64,000 nucleotides of DNA from Halomonas sp. MCCC 1A13316 (GCF_014931605.1 NZ_CP053382.1:2728001-2792000); one strand, 5' to 3'. Positions 43,151 through 53,047 are shown, numbered from the stretch's first letter. Numbers and translations are program-made. The notes: generated by a model not told the origin, from the sequence alone.

Positions 43151-44272
43151 TTAGAGATCGCCAATTTCATTGGAGGTTGACGCCACATTACCGGGCAAGG
43201 ATATGGACGGCAAAAGTAAGCTAATGACGTTATTCCAGCGCGCCAGCGGAGCCGAGGTTACGTAAACGACATCATGTGGTTCGAGAGGGAAATAGGAACC
43301 CATATTAAGAGCGACGGCATTGGAAATATCGAGCTGATATACCGTCGCCATTTTGTTGCTTCCGGCAGGATTACCACGAATAACAAAAATACCCGAAGGT
43401 TCAGCTCTAGACTCAACAACCCCACCCGCGCGGCCGAGTGCGTCGGTCAGGCTCATACGCTCCCTGCCCGTCGTGATATTACCTGGATTTCTTACTTGGC
43501 CCATTACCGATATATTTTGGTTTTCAGAAGAAGCGATATGAAGTAGGTCGCCTGGTTGCAGAAGCGAATTATGTGCCAAGTTTCCTCTTTTCAGCATTTC
43601 GTAAAGAGAGATAGTTCTCTCCTGACCGTTCCGACTCAAAACGATATTGTGCCAGTTTGCATTCTCCGTTGCTCCGCCAGCAGCACTGATTGCATCCAGT
43701 ATTGTCATCGGAACATTTGTGATAGGCTGTGCTCCAGGTGTATTGACCTCGCCGCTGACGTAAACTTTTTTGGAGTTAAAAGCAGCCACCCTGACCTCAA
43801 CTTGAGGCTCGGTTACGTAAGTTGAAAGACGGCTGGTAATCATTTGTCGAATTTCACTAACAGTGCGGCCTTCGACTTTCAAATTTCCTACGTAGGGGTA
43901 GTAGATAGTTCCATCGGAGTGAACTATATTACCAGACTCCTCCGCACTACGCTCCCCACCCGCCGGGATGGTAAGTTCGGGGTGTTCATAGACAACTATA
44001 TTCAGGACGTCACCAGGGCCAACGCGATATTCATAATTTTCAATTTCACTCGTTAACTCCGTAGTGACGCCTTGAGCTTTGCTTGTATCGCTATCTATGC
44101 GATACTCCGCAATCAATTCGGGAGTAATCGTAACGATATCTATTTGTTCATCCAATGAAACTTCCTGCGCTTCATAGTCGATGTGACCTCCAGGCGCAAG
44201 GGCGCACCCACCTGCCATGCCCAGTGGCAGCAATGCAACAACGAAGCAGGCACCACGTGAAAATTTGTTCAT
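43151..44272 (-). CDS. wza: Outer-membrane polysaccharide export lipoprotein Wza
   Basis: 373-aa export channel lipoprotein. Signal peptide from ATG 44272 (MNKFSRGACFVVALLPLG) ends at a lipobox-like AGGC; the Poly_export domain begins YRVGPGDVLNIVVYEHPEL, and SLBB domains follow (KVYVSGEVNTPGAQPI; ISVMGQVRNPGNI). The C-terminal amphipathic helix (LARWNNVISLLLPS) would form the outer-membrane barrel. GGGAG precedes the chosen start; the frame opens 32 codons earlier. First gene of the wza-wzc-wzy block. Confidence 0.95.
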   Translation of the reverse strand: MNKFSRGACFVVALLPLGMAGGCALAPGGHIDYEAQEVSLDEQIDIVTITPELIAEYRIDSDTSKAQGVTTELTSEIENYEYRVGPGDVLNIVVYEHPELTIPAGGERSAEESGNIVHSDGTIYYPYVGNLKVEGRTVSEIRQMITSRLSTYVTEPQVEVRVAAFNSKKVYVSGEVNTPGAQPITNVPMTILDAISAAGGATENANWHNIVLSRNGQERTISLYEMLKRGNLAHNSLLQPGDLLHIASSENQNISVMGQVRNPGNITTGRERMSLTDALGRAGGVVESRAEPSGIFVIRGNPAGSNKMATVYQLDISNAVALNMGSYFPLEPHDVVYVTSAPLARWNNVISLLLPSISLPGNVASTSNEIGDL

Positions 44273-44771
44273 TGTCTTCTCCCTTGCTTTCATGTCATTT
44301 CGTGTGCTCATGGCAGTTTCCCCTAACTTGCATCCCCCTGATAGCAAACATTCTCTAGGGCGCTGCATAGAGATCGAGCCCTTTTCCTAGTTTCCTTTCT
44401 GTCTGCTAGCTGAGAGCTTGAGTACTTCAGTTATTCATCCAGAAGTTACAGGAATACAATAACCATTACACAAGATTACAAAAAATACGAACCGGAAAGA
44501 GCATGGATTTCTTCATCCGTCCAGGTTGAGTCGGGACATGATGGAATGTCAGTACCCAACAGGCTGAAAAAACTAAGCGATTGATATTTCGATTTTTTTA
44601 CTACGGCGTGAATTACGCCTGGGTTAATGTGCTATCCGCTCCCAGCAGTTTCACGCTTGGAGCCATGGTAGGTATGAAAAAATTAAGCCATTCAACCTTT
44701 TAGGCTTAGAAACGGTTCACCGTCTGGATGGTGACTTTCCTTTTCTTTAGCTTTACTTCCAGACGTTTCGT
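44273..44771. other. Upstream region of wza, AT-rich, with repeats
   Basis: About 500 bp between wza and the downstream end of an acyltransferase gene, expected to carry the wza promoter. Seen in it: an inverted repeat GGCGT-GAATT-ACGCC (44605-44619); an 18-base direct repeat beginning TGAAAAAAYTAAGC (44565-44582 and 44675-44692, two differences); and 8-bp arms CGTCTGGA/TCCAGACG (44721-44728, 44758-44765) just after the acyltransferase stop that could be a weak terminator. No ops/JUMPstart element and no coding sequence recognised. Confidence 0.5.
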
Positions 44772-46679
44772 TCATCTTTCGCCTGTCCTTATCGCAAGCG
44801 TATGCTTTATTCTCTCGACAACAAAATTTGTGGCTGCGCTCGTGATATGTTGACTATCGCTGTAGTAAGACCATATATCACTGCTGAGTATACAGTTGGG
44901 GGAGCAGAAAATTTTGTGTGGCTCCAAAATGGTAACGCCATTAATATTCTCGAAATCAAGGAAAAAGTTACTTGCTAAACTTATACTTGCAGCATTATCT
45001 ATCTCAAGCGACCTCAACCCGTGCAGGTAGGACTCCTTGGTAAGTCGTATAGAAGGTTGCAAGCTCGTAGCCCCAGAGACCCTTGGATGGGCTCCGATAA
45101 TGATTACTTCATCTGCATACTGTAAGAAATGCTCTACTGTCTGGTTTATAAAAGCTGTCCATCTATCATAACTTCTTTTACCGTCAGGAAAATTGGTGAC
45201 TGAGTCTTGGTATAACTCCCAGGACTGGGAAATTACGACATAATTATAGTTTTTCTGTGAACTATATAAGCTTGATCTTAAATCATTGCAGGATATATCT
45301 GCGTATTTATCATTAAACTCTACTCCTTTCAGAAGCACACAACCGCCTCGCGTTACTGTATCCACCTCGTCTGACCCAAGCCCTATAGCGATACTAAATG
45401 GTAAAACGTAATGCTGCAATACTGAGTCACCAACGAATAAAATCTCTCCGTGTTCAGTATTGCTTATATTAAAGCCGCGCTCGTAATTATCATGAAAAGT
45501 GGATGAATGAAATTCGGTAACTTCCAATGCAAATTGATTCAAGTACTTGAATCGCTCCGGTAGGCCGTTGGTTTTAGCAACGATAAAACCAATGGCAGCC
45601 AAGACTGGGATGAAAAGACATAGCCCTATTATGGTCGCCGAAGAACTAATTGAGCTTGATCGTGCAATGTTTCTAATCGGTTTCTCTATATAATGATAGG
45701 TTGGCATAGCCAAAAGAGACGATAGGCTAGCTATAGTTATAAACATAACATAGGACGGCATGTCCAATTCGAAGTAACGAGCGAAAGAAACAAATGGCTG
45801 ATGATACAAATATAATGGGTAAGATATTAGTCCTATTAAAACCAACATCCCGTGAGACAGCATTTTAGTGACAAGCCCTCTGTTCGGAAAAGCGATGATG
45901 AGCGCAACGCCAATGCAAGGTAGTAGTGCGTTATAACCTGGAAAAGCAGTATTTTTATCATAAAGCAAGACGGGCGCAACCATAAGCGACAATCCCAAAT
46001 AACTTAGATATCTTTTGTAGTTCTCTTTTACTTTATCCTTATGGTATTTTGCCAACAAAAGAGCCGTAAGAGATCCAATCAATAGTTCGTTTGCCCGATA
46101 TTGAAGTAAGAAATATGCTTTGCTATTACCGTCATTAGTTGCCGAAATAACCATTGAAGTTGTTATAACCAAGACAATTCCCGTCAAAGGTATAACTGCG
46201 CCATCTGAAATCCTAAAAGCTACCAGCAACAAAGTGGGCCACACAAGATAAAATTGTTCTTCGACACCAAGCGACCATAAATGCATTAAAGGCTGGTAAG
46301 CTGAGCCTTCAGCGAAATAATTGACTCCTTGGGCAAACAAAATATTTGCTGTACCAAGTGAAGAAAAAAATATTTCCTTCCCAAGTTTGTCGAACGACTT
46401 GGTTGTATAGAAATAGAACCCGAAAGCAAAAACCAGGAGCAAAGTAATAATAAAGGCAGGAAGAAGTCTAGCGGCTCTTCTTTTATAAAATCCAACATAG
46501 CTAAACTCCTTTTCCTTAACCTCCCTATAAATCATGTTGGTTATAATAAAGCCACTAATCACAAAAAAAACATCCACCCCGACATATCCGCCAGAAGTAA
46601 AATCCAGTCCCGAGTGAAAAGCAATCACCGAAAGTACTGCTAGAGCTCTTAAACCGTCTATGTCTTTTCTATATGCCAT
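44772..46679 (-). CDS. OafA-type acyltransferase with SGNH domain
   Basis: 635-aa membrane O-acyltransferase. The N-terminal acyltransferase-3 domain starts YRKDIDGLRALAVLSVIAFHSG (His proposed to be catalytic) and continues GGYVGVDVFFVISGFIIT and WSLGVEEQFYLVWP over ten helices; the C-terminal periplasmic SGNH domain has GDSVLQHY (Ser nucleophile) and DSQHITSAA (Asp-His). Such fusions O-acetylate surface glycans. AT-rich. 403-aa-scale N-terminal domain plus SGNH gives normal family length. Confidence 0.92.
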   Translation of the reverse strand: MAYRKDIDGLRALAVLSVIAFHSGLDFTSGGYVGVDVFFVISGFIITNMIYREVKEKEFSYVGFYKRRAARLLPAFIITLLLVFAFGFYFYTTKSFDKLGKEIFFSSLGTANILFAQGVNYFAEGSAYQPLMHLWSLGVEEQFYLVWPTLLLVAFRISDGAVIPLTGIVLVITTSMVISATNDGNSKAYFLLQYRANELLIGSLTALLLAKYHKDKVKENYKRYLSYLGLSLMVAPVLLYDKNTAFPGYNALLPCIGVALIIAFPNRGLVTKMLSHGMLVLIGLISYPLYLYHQPFVSFARYFELDMPSYVMFITIASLSSLLAMPTYHYIEKPIRNIARSSSISSSATIIGLCLFIPVLAAIGFIVAKTNGLPERFKYLNQFALEVTEFHSSTFHDNYERGFNISNTEHGEILFVGDSVLQHYVLPFSIAIGLGSDEVDTVTRGGCVLLKGVEFNDKYADISCNDLRSSLYSSQKNYNYVVISQSWELYQDSVTNFPDGKRSYDRWTAFINQTVEHFLQYADEVIIIGAHPRVSGATSLQPSIRLTKESYLHGLRSLEIDNAASISLASNFFLDFENINGVTILEPHKIFCSPNCILSSDIWSYYSDSQHITSAATNFVVERIKHTLAIRTGER

Positions 46680-46905
46680 GATTTACGGTTTTTTCCAATG
46701 AATTTTCAATCGTTTTTTGAGCTCATTACAGCAGTGATGATTACTAAGGAAAGATAATCTATTTCAATACTTCATGATCTACAAAGAGCAAATAAATACG
46801 ACTAATTAAATTAGAGCTCAAGTGCTCAATTTATCTCGAAGTGGAGTGGAGAGAGTTAATGCCCCCTGTTTTGTTTTTATCACACAACTTCAATCTTTTA
46901 ACACA

Positions 46906-48111
46906 TCAAGATTTGCTTAAGTAATTTCTTCCAATATCGTCCACCCCATCTGACCTGTTAATCAAACTCATGAAATTATTACCTATCATCCCAGTGACCT
47001 GATGAGAGGTAACGATAGCGTTGCGACCGTCGCCATCGTTACCTTGGACATCTACTTGCTTGGACCAGAGAAGGCGAATATTTCCCCCTTGCAGATAATT
47101 GTCCTTAATCTTTACGATGCGGGTAAACTTGTCTGCATTCCCCTGGTAGGCATCCGTTATCGCCGATCTAGATGTTTTGAACTGATTTCCTATGATCCAT
47201 AAGCCCGTCGACATCTCGCTGTCACGGCTTACGTGAAATCCGCCATATACACACCCGCGTTCAACTTGGGCTGCTGTGTTATGTAGCACGTGAATACCTC
47301 GGTGTCGGTCGATCCAATACGCGTTCCTTGTCTTTATTGCACTATTGCCTAGGAGCTGAGTGTCATAGGCCGAAGCGAGACGAAAGCCATGCAAGACCTG
47401 GCCGTCCGTATGATTACCCATAATCAGAATGTTCTGAGCCCCTCCTTCACAGCCTATCCCGACTTGACCACGCAGAGCACGACATTGACGTATAATGCCG
47501 CGGTGAGTCGAATTCCAGAAGTCACTATGTATGTCATTGGTGAAGCGGCCAATGCCATAACCGGTAACGAAGATTCCGTAGCTCGATGCATCCTCAGTTC
47601 TAACTCGTTCAATCAAAAAGTCTGACATTCCTTCAAGACGAATCAGTGGGCCATTGTCCGTTGCGTGCTTGTCAGCGCCAATCATGCAGAAGTCTGATAG
47701 AAAGATACCGTGTGGATGAAGGCTCTCACCAACGTCCAAGTGCATGGCAACATAATCATCCTGACGCCAGTCTTCTGCCCTGGCTTCAAGAATGGTCCTT
47801 TCCATGCCCTGCCCTCTGAGACGAGTACCGTCATGCAAGCGCAGTTTGCGGTAAAGAAACCAGTGACCCGCCTCGATGATACCCACAATGCCATCGGTGG
47901 CGATGTTATCCAGGAAAGTCTGTAGCTGCTGCTGGTCACGGATGGGATCGCCCGAAGGCGCTATGTCCATTTCGCTGGTGGTCATGCTGTCTGGTCGACA
48001 CTTTCTTTTTCGAGACATACCGCCTGTGTCATTGACTGTAGCTCGCATGCCAGCTGTCGAGGTAGCTTGAGAAGTGCTGGTGGAAACGTTTCCAACCGAT
48101 CCAAGTGACAT
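46906..48111 (-). CDS. Right-handed parallel beta-helix protein
   Basis: 401 aa. From about residue 55 onward it shows repeating short strands with Asn/Gly turns (GIFLSDFCMIGADKH, NILIMGNHTDGQ, IHVLHNTAAQ, LWIIGNQFKT), the pattern of pectate-lyase-like beta-helices found in polysaccharide lyases, hydrolases and epimerases. No signal peptide; the N-terminal 50 residues are Ser/Thr-rich and look disordered. AAGGAGG sits 9 bases before ATG 48111. Lies 23 bp downstream of the ABC exporter gene, so probably cotranscribed. Catalytic activity cannot be inferred from the sequence. Confidence 0.75.
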   Translation of the reverse strand: MSLGSVGNVSTSTSQATSTAGMRATVNDTGGMSRKRKCRPDSMTTSEMDIAPSGDPIRDQQQLQTFLDNIATDGIVGIIEAGHWFLYRKLRLHDGTRLRGQGMERTILEARAEDWRQDDYVAMHLDVGESLHPHGIFLSDFCMIGADKHATDNGPLIRLEGMSDFLIERVRTEDASSYGIFVTGYGIGRFTNDIHSDFWNSTHRGIIRQCRALRGQVGIGCEGGAQNILIMGNHTDGQVLHGFRLASAYDTQLLGNSAIKTRNAYWIDRHRGIHVLHNTAAQVERGCVYGGFHVSRDSEMSTGLWIIGNQFKTSRSAITDAYQGNADKFTRIVKIKDNYLQGGNIRLLWSKQVDVQGNDGDGRNAIVTSHQVTGMIGNNFMSLINRSDGVDDIGRNYLSKS

Positions 48112-48134
48112 AATCCGGCCTCCTTCCAGTATGT

Positions 48135-49949
48135 TCAGCTATGTGCCGCCATACGCTGAAATATTTCATTGCGGCTGGACAACTCACTATAGCTCCCCGA
48201 ATCAATCATCCTCCCCTCTTTCATGAGATAGATTCGGTTGCACTGACGAACCGTTGCAAGTCGATGCGCAATCATTATAATGGTCTTCTTCCCCATGATA
48301 TCGTGGATGGCTTCCATGATAAGTTTTTCTGTAATTCCATCCAGAGCACTAGTTGCTTCATCTAGAATAAGTACTTTAGCATCGTGATACAGTGCGCGGG
48401 CAATACCAATGCGTTGGCGCTGCCCGCCTGAAAGTTGAACCCCCCTTTCACCTACGCAAGTATCTAGCCCATTGGGAAGCTCTTCGAGGAGCTCGTGGAG
48501 GTTTGCCATACCGGCAGCACGGTCTAATTTTTCTTCGTCAATTTTTCCAGGCTCTACGCCAAAAGCAATGTTCTCTCGGATACTGGTATCCGCAAGAAAG
48601 ATGCTTTGTGGCACGAACCCAAGTGTATTCTGCCATTGCCGCTTATTGTGTGTTTCGATACGAACGCCGTCGATGCTGATTTCGCCCTGATCCGGATCGA
48701 TGAGCCCAAGTAATATATCAATGATCGTAGATTTTCCCGATCCCGAGGCGCCTACTATTCCAATCATGCGATTGGCCGGGACTTCCATGCTAACACCGTT
48801 AAGTGCGAATTCCCGTGCACCGGGATAACTGAATACAATATTATCCAGTCGAATAACGTCTTGGGGCGTGATATTACCGACCATATCATTTCTCACCGCC
48901 AAGCTCCGTTCCTTCTCCCTTGGTTCAGAACTATTATAAAGGTCGTCTCTCACCGCTTCGAAGGAAGCAAGATTACCGCGTATCTGCGATAAGCTGGAGT
49001 ACACCTTCTGCAGCGCTGGCAACAACTTGAAGCCGGCCATTGCATATATTGAAAGTATTGGCAAAATAGCTCCTAGATTGCCGTTGTGTGTAGCTAGTAA
49101 GTACAGAACCAGAAAAATCACACTGGAAAAGGCGACGAGCTCCATTGCGTAGCGTGGCACCTGACTGATGGCCTGGTTGCTGCCTGCCGCTTTTGCAAAT
49201 TGCATGCTGGGCTTCTCAAACCGATCGATGAAGGTCTTTTGGTGGCCCAACAGCAGCGCGTCTTTGATACCGCCAAAACCCTCCGCCATCAGTTTGAAGC
49301 GCTGTGATTGGGTTTCGGAAATTGCCTTGCCGTTTTTGGTGAGCCGCCGGCGCACTGTGACGAAAAGAAGATAGTAGGAAGCCACAAAGATCGAGATTCC
49401 GATTAATGCCACCATGGGGTCATAGATAAAAATCACTATGCTCATTAAAAATGCCATAACAAGCTTCGCATTCATGTGCAGCAAAGGATTAATGACAAAA
49501 TTCGTCATCCGCAAGGTTTCTTGAGAAATCTGCTTAGTAAGGTGACTGCTACTGGTAGTGGCGTGATATAACCAGGGTTGGAACATGTAGTATCGATAAA
49601 GCCTATTTCCCAATTCTGCGCCTACTTTTGCGCCGTATAGCGACAAACGCCAAACCGTATACATTGATATGAAGGTGGCTGCTGCCAGCACCATTAATAC
49701 CATGATGCCCAGCCAGAAAAGAAAATCGCTAGGAGTTTTAATACCACTCATACGATACAGCGTCGAGGCAATACCTTGAGATTCTTCCAGTATTGTCATG
49801 TCACCTACCAACGCCATGAAAGGGCCAATCGACATGACGCCTGCTATTTCAGCAAAGGACATTACGATGATAAGGCCTTGCAGCTTCAAAAGTTTTATAC
49901 GCTGCTCCCTGGTCAGCAGAACGTAAAGATCTTTTAATTTCCTTAGCAT
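48135..49949 (-). CDS. ABC exporter, PglK/MsbA-like
   Basis: 604-aa half-transporter: six membrane helices in residues ~20-320, then an ATPase domain with Walker A GASGSGKST (400-408), Q-loop FVPQSIFLADTS, signature LSGGQRQRIGIARAL, Walker B VLILDEATSALD and switch His in IAHRLATV. Resembles PglK, the ATP-driven flippase of lipid-linked oligosaccharides in Campylobacter. As no Wzx-type flippase gene is present in the cluster, this is the likely candidate to flip the undecaprenyl-linked repeat unit; that is inference. Confidence 0.88.
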   Translation of the reverse strand: MLRKLKDLYVLLTREQRIKLLKLQGLIIVMSFAEIAGVMSIGPFMALVGDMTILEESQGIASTLYRMSGIKTPSDFLFWLGIMVLMVLAAATFISMYTVWRLSLYGAKVGAELGNRLYRYYMFQPWLYHATTSSSHLTKQISQETLRMTNFVINPLLHMNAKLVMAFLMSIVIFIYDPMVALIGISIFVASYYLLFVTVRRRLTKNGKAISETQSQRFKLMAEGFGGIKDALLLGHQKTFIDRFEKPSMQFAKAAGSNQAISQVPRYAMELVAFSSVIFLVLYLLATHNGNLGAILPILSIYAMAGFKLLPALQKVYSSLSQIRGNLASFEAVRDDLYNSSEPREKERSLAVRNDMVGNITPQDVIRLDNIVFSYPGAREFALNGVSMEVPANRMIGIVGASGSGKSTIIDILLGLIDPDQGEISIDGVRIETHNKRQWQNTLGFVPQSIFLADTSIRENIAFGVEPGKIDEEKLDRAAGMANLHELLEELPNGLDTCVGERGVQLSGGQRQRIGIARALYHDAKVLILDEATSALDGITEKLIMEAIHDIMGKKTIIMIAHRLATVRQCNRIYLMKEGRMIDSGSYSELSSRNEIFQRMAAHS

Positions 49950-50054
49950 GTTATATTCCTTATGTCGATCGCAACGAGATCGATTAAACTCAAGAAGCGA
50001 GCATATTCATGGCCACAACCTATCTTCTTCCCTTATGCATAACGAGCAGTAGAT

Positions 50055-51083
50055 TTATATTGAGCGCGCATATCCCTGCTGATAAGTCCCACCGCATGCT
50101 ATTCTTGTTTTATCTTCCGTATCGGCAGGATCCGACTCGGGAAAGGAAACGCTAACGCTTGAATAATCGTACGTGCTATTCACATGGTCCACTTTGGGTT
50201 TATAGCCAAAGCTTTGAGCCAACCCGAGCGTAATGACCCATGCTTTGTAAATCTTTTTTCTTGCAAGCATCTTTAAAACCAGAAACATATTATTAAATAA
50301 AATCGATATTGTTCTGCGCCTTGTTTTATAAATCTTGGAAATGTACAAATTATTTCTTATAAAATTTTTATAATAGCCGATTCGCGTAGGATTGGACTCG
50401 GCGACGATACTAATCGTCCCACCGCCATGCCGTAAATGAACTACGTGACTATTACCGACTAGATATCCTGGCTGCTCTTGGGTGATTCTCAAGGTGAACT
50501 CGGCATCTTCCCCCCAGATATACATCGACGAAATGGGAAGGCCGTATTTTTCCAACGTCGATCGAGGCACCAAGATCGAGACGAATGTACCACTTCCGAT
50601 CGCCACCAACCCATGTTTCAATTGTTCAGGCCAATCGAAATACCCTGCCCCATTTCTCGCATTACTCACTTGTGGCGTATTGCACACTTGGCCAAGTTCG
50701 GTATAGGCAGTTGAAAGAAGGTAGCTTTTTTTCATACCCTTATTGGCTAAAAATTCATCGGCCTGCAGCAATTTTTCCAAGGCCTCCGAATCCGGGATGA
50801 CATCATCGTCCATCATCCATATATGGTCCGCTCCGTTATCGTAGGCCAATCGGAATCCAGCATTGAAGCCACCTGCCGCGCCCACATTTTTCTTCATGGT
50901 ATAAACTTTTATGTCCGGATACTTACCACATGTCAGATACTCCAACGTTCCATCGGTGCTTGCGTTATTGATCACCAGAACCATATCACACGGACGGGTC
51001 TGAGAGTGAACCGCCTTGAGACAGCGTTTGAGAAGTTCCTTTCGATTGTACGTAAGGATAACGCCGATCACCTTGTTTTCCAT
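50055..51083 (-). CDS. Glycosyltransferase, GT2 family (GlfT2/rhamnosyltransferase-like)
   Basis: 342-aa GT-A enzyme: GVILTYNRKELLKRCL at the start, VINNASTDGT, KNVGAAGGFNAGF, the MMDDDV metal-binding motif, and WGEDAEF (catalytic Asp/Glu). The NVGAAGGF and DDD pattern is typical of galactofuranosyl- and rhamnosyl-type GT2 enzymes. Located between the ABC exporter and the nucleotide-sugar genes. Donor unknown. Confidence 0.88.
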   Translation of the reverse strand: MENKVIGVILTYNRKELLKRCLKAVHSQTRPCDMVLVINNASTDGTLEYLTCGKYPDIKVYTMKKNVGAAGGFNAGFRLAYDNGADHIWMMDDDVIPDSEALEKLLQADEFLANKGMKKSYLLSTAYTELGQVCNTPQVSNARNGAGYFDWPEQLKHGLVAIGSGTFVSILVPRSTLEKYGLPISSMYIWGEDAEFTLRITQEQPGYLVGNSHVVHLRHGGGTISIVAESNPTRIGYYKNFIRNNLYISKIYKTRRRTISILFNNMFLVLKMLARKKIYKAWVITLGLAQSFGYKPKVDHVNSTYDYSSVSVSFPESDPADTEDKTRIACGGTYQQGYARSI

Positions 51084-51121
51084 GGTATTCTCCCTGCGTC
51101 AGCGTTTTAATATATTTTGGC

Positions 51122-51670
51122 TTAATAAAGTCGAGAGGAGCGCTCGCTAATTAATGGCCAACTGGCATCCTTGTCAGAGATCACCGAAGCTGGCATAGGC
51201 CATTCGATGCCGAGGGCTACGTCATCGTAGCGTAGCCCATCTTCAGATGACGGTGTATAGGGTGCTGTCACTAGATAACTGACTTCCACGTCATCCTCCA
51301 GTGTCATGAAGGAGTGGGCAAATCCCTTGGGTACTAAAAGTTGCAGCCTGTTTCTGCTGGTGAGTTCGAACATCTGATGCTGCATGTAGGTAGGCGAGTC
51401 CTGCCGAATATCGACGATGACGTCAACGATGGCACCGCGGATGCAACGAATCAGTTTATCCTCTCCATCAGGGGCCTTCTGAAAGTGTAGGCCGCGAAGT
51501 GTGCCGCGCTGGGCCGAGAAGGAGGTATTTTGTTGAACGAAATCGTTTTTAATTCCTATCGTGGCGAATTCCTCTCTGCACATGGTTCTTGCAAAGAAGC
51601 CTCTGTCATCACCTCGAGGTTCAAGCTCCACCAAGTAGGCATCCTTGAGATCTGTCTGGATGAACTGCAT
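51122..51670 (-). CDS. RmlC-type dTDP-4-dehydrorhamnose 3,5-epimerase family protein
   Basis: 182-aa cupin-fold epimerase. Active-site residues visible: His62 in LRGLHFQ, Lys72 in DGEDKLIRC, Tyr132 in SYLVTAPYTP; GDDRGFFARTMC near the start is family-typical. Start at ATG 51670 (MQFIQTDLKDAYLVELEPRGD), which follows a GGGGG tract; the frame opens earlier inside the preceding gene. Located with RfbF rather than RmlA/B/D, so the substrate may be a CDP- rather than dTDP-linked keto sugar; hence no symbol is given. Confidence 0.88.
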   Translation of the reverse strand: MQFIQTDLKDAYLVELEPRGDDRGFFARTMCREEFATIGIKNDFVQQNTSFSAQRGTLRGLHFQKAPDGEDKLIRCIRGAIVDVIVDIRQDSPTYMQHQMFELTSRNRLQLLVPKGFAHSFMTLEDDVEVSYLVTAPYTPSSEDGLRYDDVALGIEWPMPASVISDKDASWPLISERSSRLY

Positions 51671-51680
51671 ATTTAACCCC

Positions 51681-53003
51681 CTATTCCTCGATTTTCTCAA
51701 AGAAAACGTCTTCCTGCGCCCGATACAGCCGGTCAACCAGGCGTCCCTCAGGAAACCGGACATCATCGAAAGTCAGAGGCACATCCTTTGCGACGCGCTT
51801 TTTCACGACGCAACCGAGCGCCAGACCAACGGGTAAAAGCCTCTCTCTGCGGATGACCTCAATGTTCTCGGCAACGCCGTATACTTCGAAGCCGCCAAAT
51901 TCACGAATGATTGCCCCCTCTTCGAGGTCTTTCTTGGCCATGGCTACGACACCGACAACCGGGGCTCCGCGAGGGGTTAACACAGGGTCGTTGAACAACA
52001 CGGCTCGTGCGACCGAGGTCGGCACTTCAAAATGACAAAGATGATAGGGGGTATAGAAGCAGTAATAGGGCCCCTTTCCCAGTTTGTAGAGTTCAAGATA
52101 GTGCTGCTTTCGCGGATCGGACACAGTGCCGATGACGAAGACGCCAGGGCCTGGCCGGGCTCCCACCACGTAGTCGACGAGTCCGGGTCCTGAAGCATCC
52201 AGATAAGGCTCGAAGCTGGATAGCGTTTCCTCGATGGGCACGAGTGGTGAGCTGGGGTCGCCGTTCGAGAAATCGGGACCGAGCATGCCGCGGCGGGCGA
52301 CTTGCATTCCCGTGCCATTCGCCACAATCGCCTGCTCGAACGAGATCTTCGTACCGTCAGCGAAAGAAGCCACCATGGCGGGCTTCTGACCCCATCGCTC
52401 CGCAAATGCGCGCTGCGTTTCGGGGTTCCGGTAAGGATCATGCAATCCCTTGATGTTGCCGCTCAGTACAGGTTTGATCCCCAAACCTTCAGCGAACCGA
52501 AGCAGGTTCATCTGTACACCCGGTTGGTCACCATCCGAAAAAGTATAGATCAGCCCAGCCTGTTCCGCTTTGCGCTTCAGGATGGGACCGATCGTTCCAT
52601 CGAGCTCAGCATTCATCTGGATGACGTGTTTGCCACTGGAGATGGCCGTCAATATTGCCTCTGCCGCATATTCGATAGAACCCGTAACCTCAACGATGGC
52701 ATCCAGACCGTCAGACGCGGCCATAGCGCTGGCATCTTCCGTAACCACGGGCACCCCCCTGGCGATTGCCGATTCGATCTCCGCTGTCGTATCGCATCGC
52801 TCTGGGGCAATCCCTACCTGCTCAAACACCGAGATGGCCGATTCGACATGGCGATTGGCGATGGCGCAAAGGGTCATGCCAGGTGTTGCGGTCATGATCT
52901 GTAAGCCGATGCCTTTACCCTGGAAACCCGCTCCGACCATGCCCACACGAATCGGTTTATTGTCCGCTTCCCGCTTGGCTAATGCCGTATCTACGATCAT
53001 CAT
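51681..53003 (-). CDS. NAD(P)-dependent oxidoreductase with C-terminal SAF domain
   Basis: 440-aa protein; start at ATG 53003 (second ATG directly follows). N-terminal Rossmann fold IRVGMVGAGFQGKGIG with similarity in layout to homoserine dehydrogenase/GFO-type enzymes; a central catalytic-like region (HVIQMNAELDGTIGP, YTFSDGDQPGVQMNL); and a C-terminal SAF-like domain (LLPVGLALGCVVKKRVAKDVPLTFDDVRFPEGRLV) as found in sialate synthases. It is a recurrent neighbour of RfbF-type cytidylyltransferases, but its reaction is not established. 44 bp after rfbF. Confidence 0.75.
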   Translation of the reverse strand: MMIVDTALAKREADNKPIRVGMVGAGFQGKGIGLQIMTATPGMTLCAIANRHVESAISVFEQVGIAPERCDTTAEIESAIARGVPVVTEDASAMAASDGLDAIVEVTGSIEYAAEAILTAISSGKHVIQMNAELDGTIGPILKRKAEQAGLIYTFSDGDQPGVQMNLLRFAEGLGIKPVLSGNIKGLHDPYRNPETQRAFAERWGQKPAMVASFADGTKISFEQAIVANGTGMQVARRGMLGPDFSNGDPSSPLVPIEETLSSFEPYLDASGPGLVDYVVGARPGPGVFVIGTVSDPRKQHYLELYKLGKGPYYCFYTPYHLCHFEVPTSVARAVLFNDPVLTPRGAPVVGVVAMAKKDLEEGAIIREFGGFEVYGVAENIEVIRRERLLPVGLALGCVVKKRVAKDVPLTFDDVRFPEGRLVDRLYRAQEDVFFEKIEE

Positions 53004-53047
53004 CGTTCTTTGCTTCCCAGCTGGTAGAAACAATTTGAAAGCTCTGC

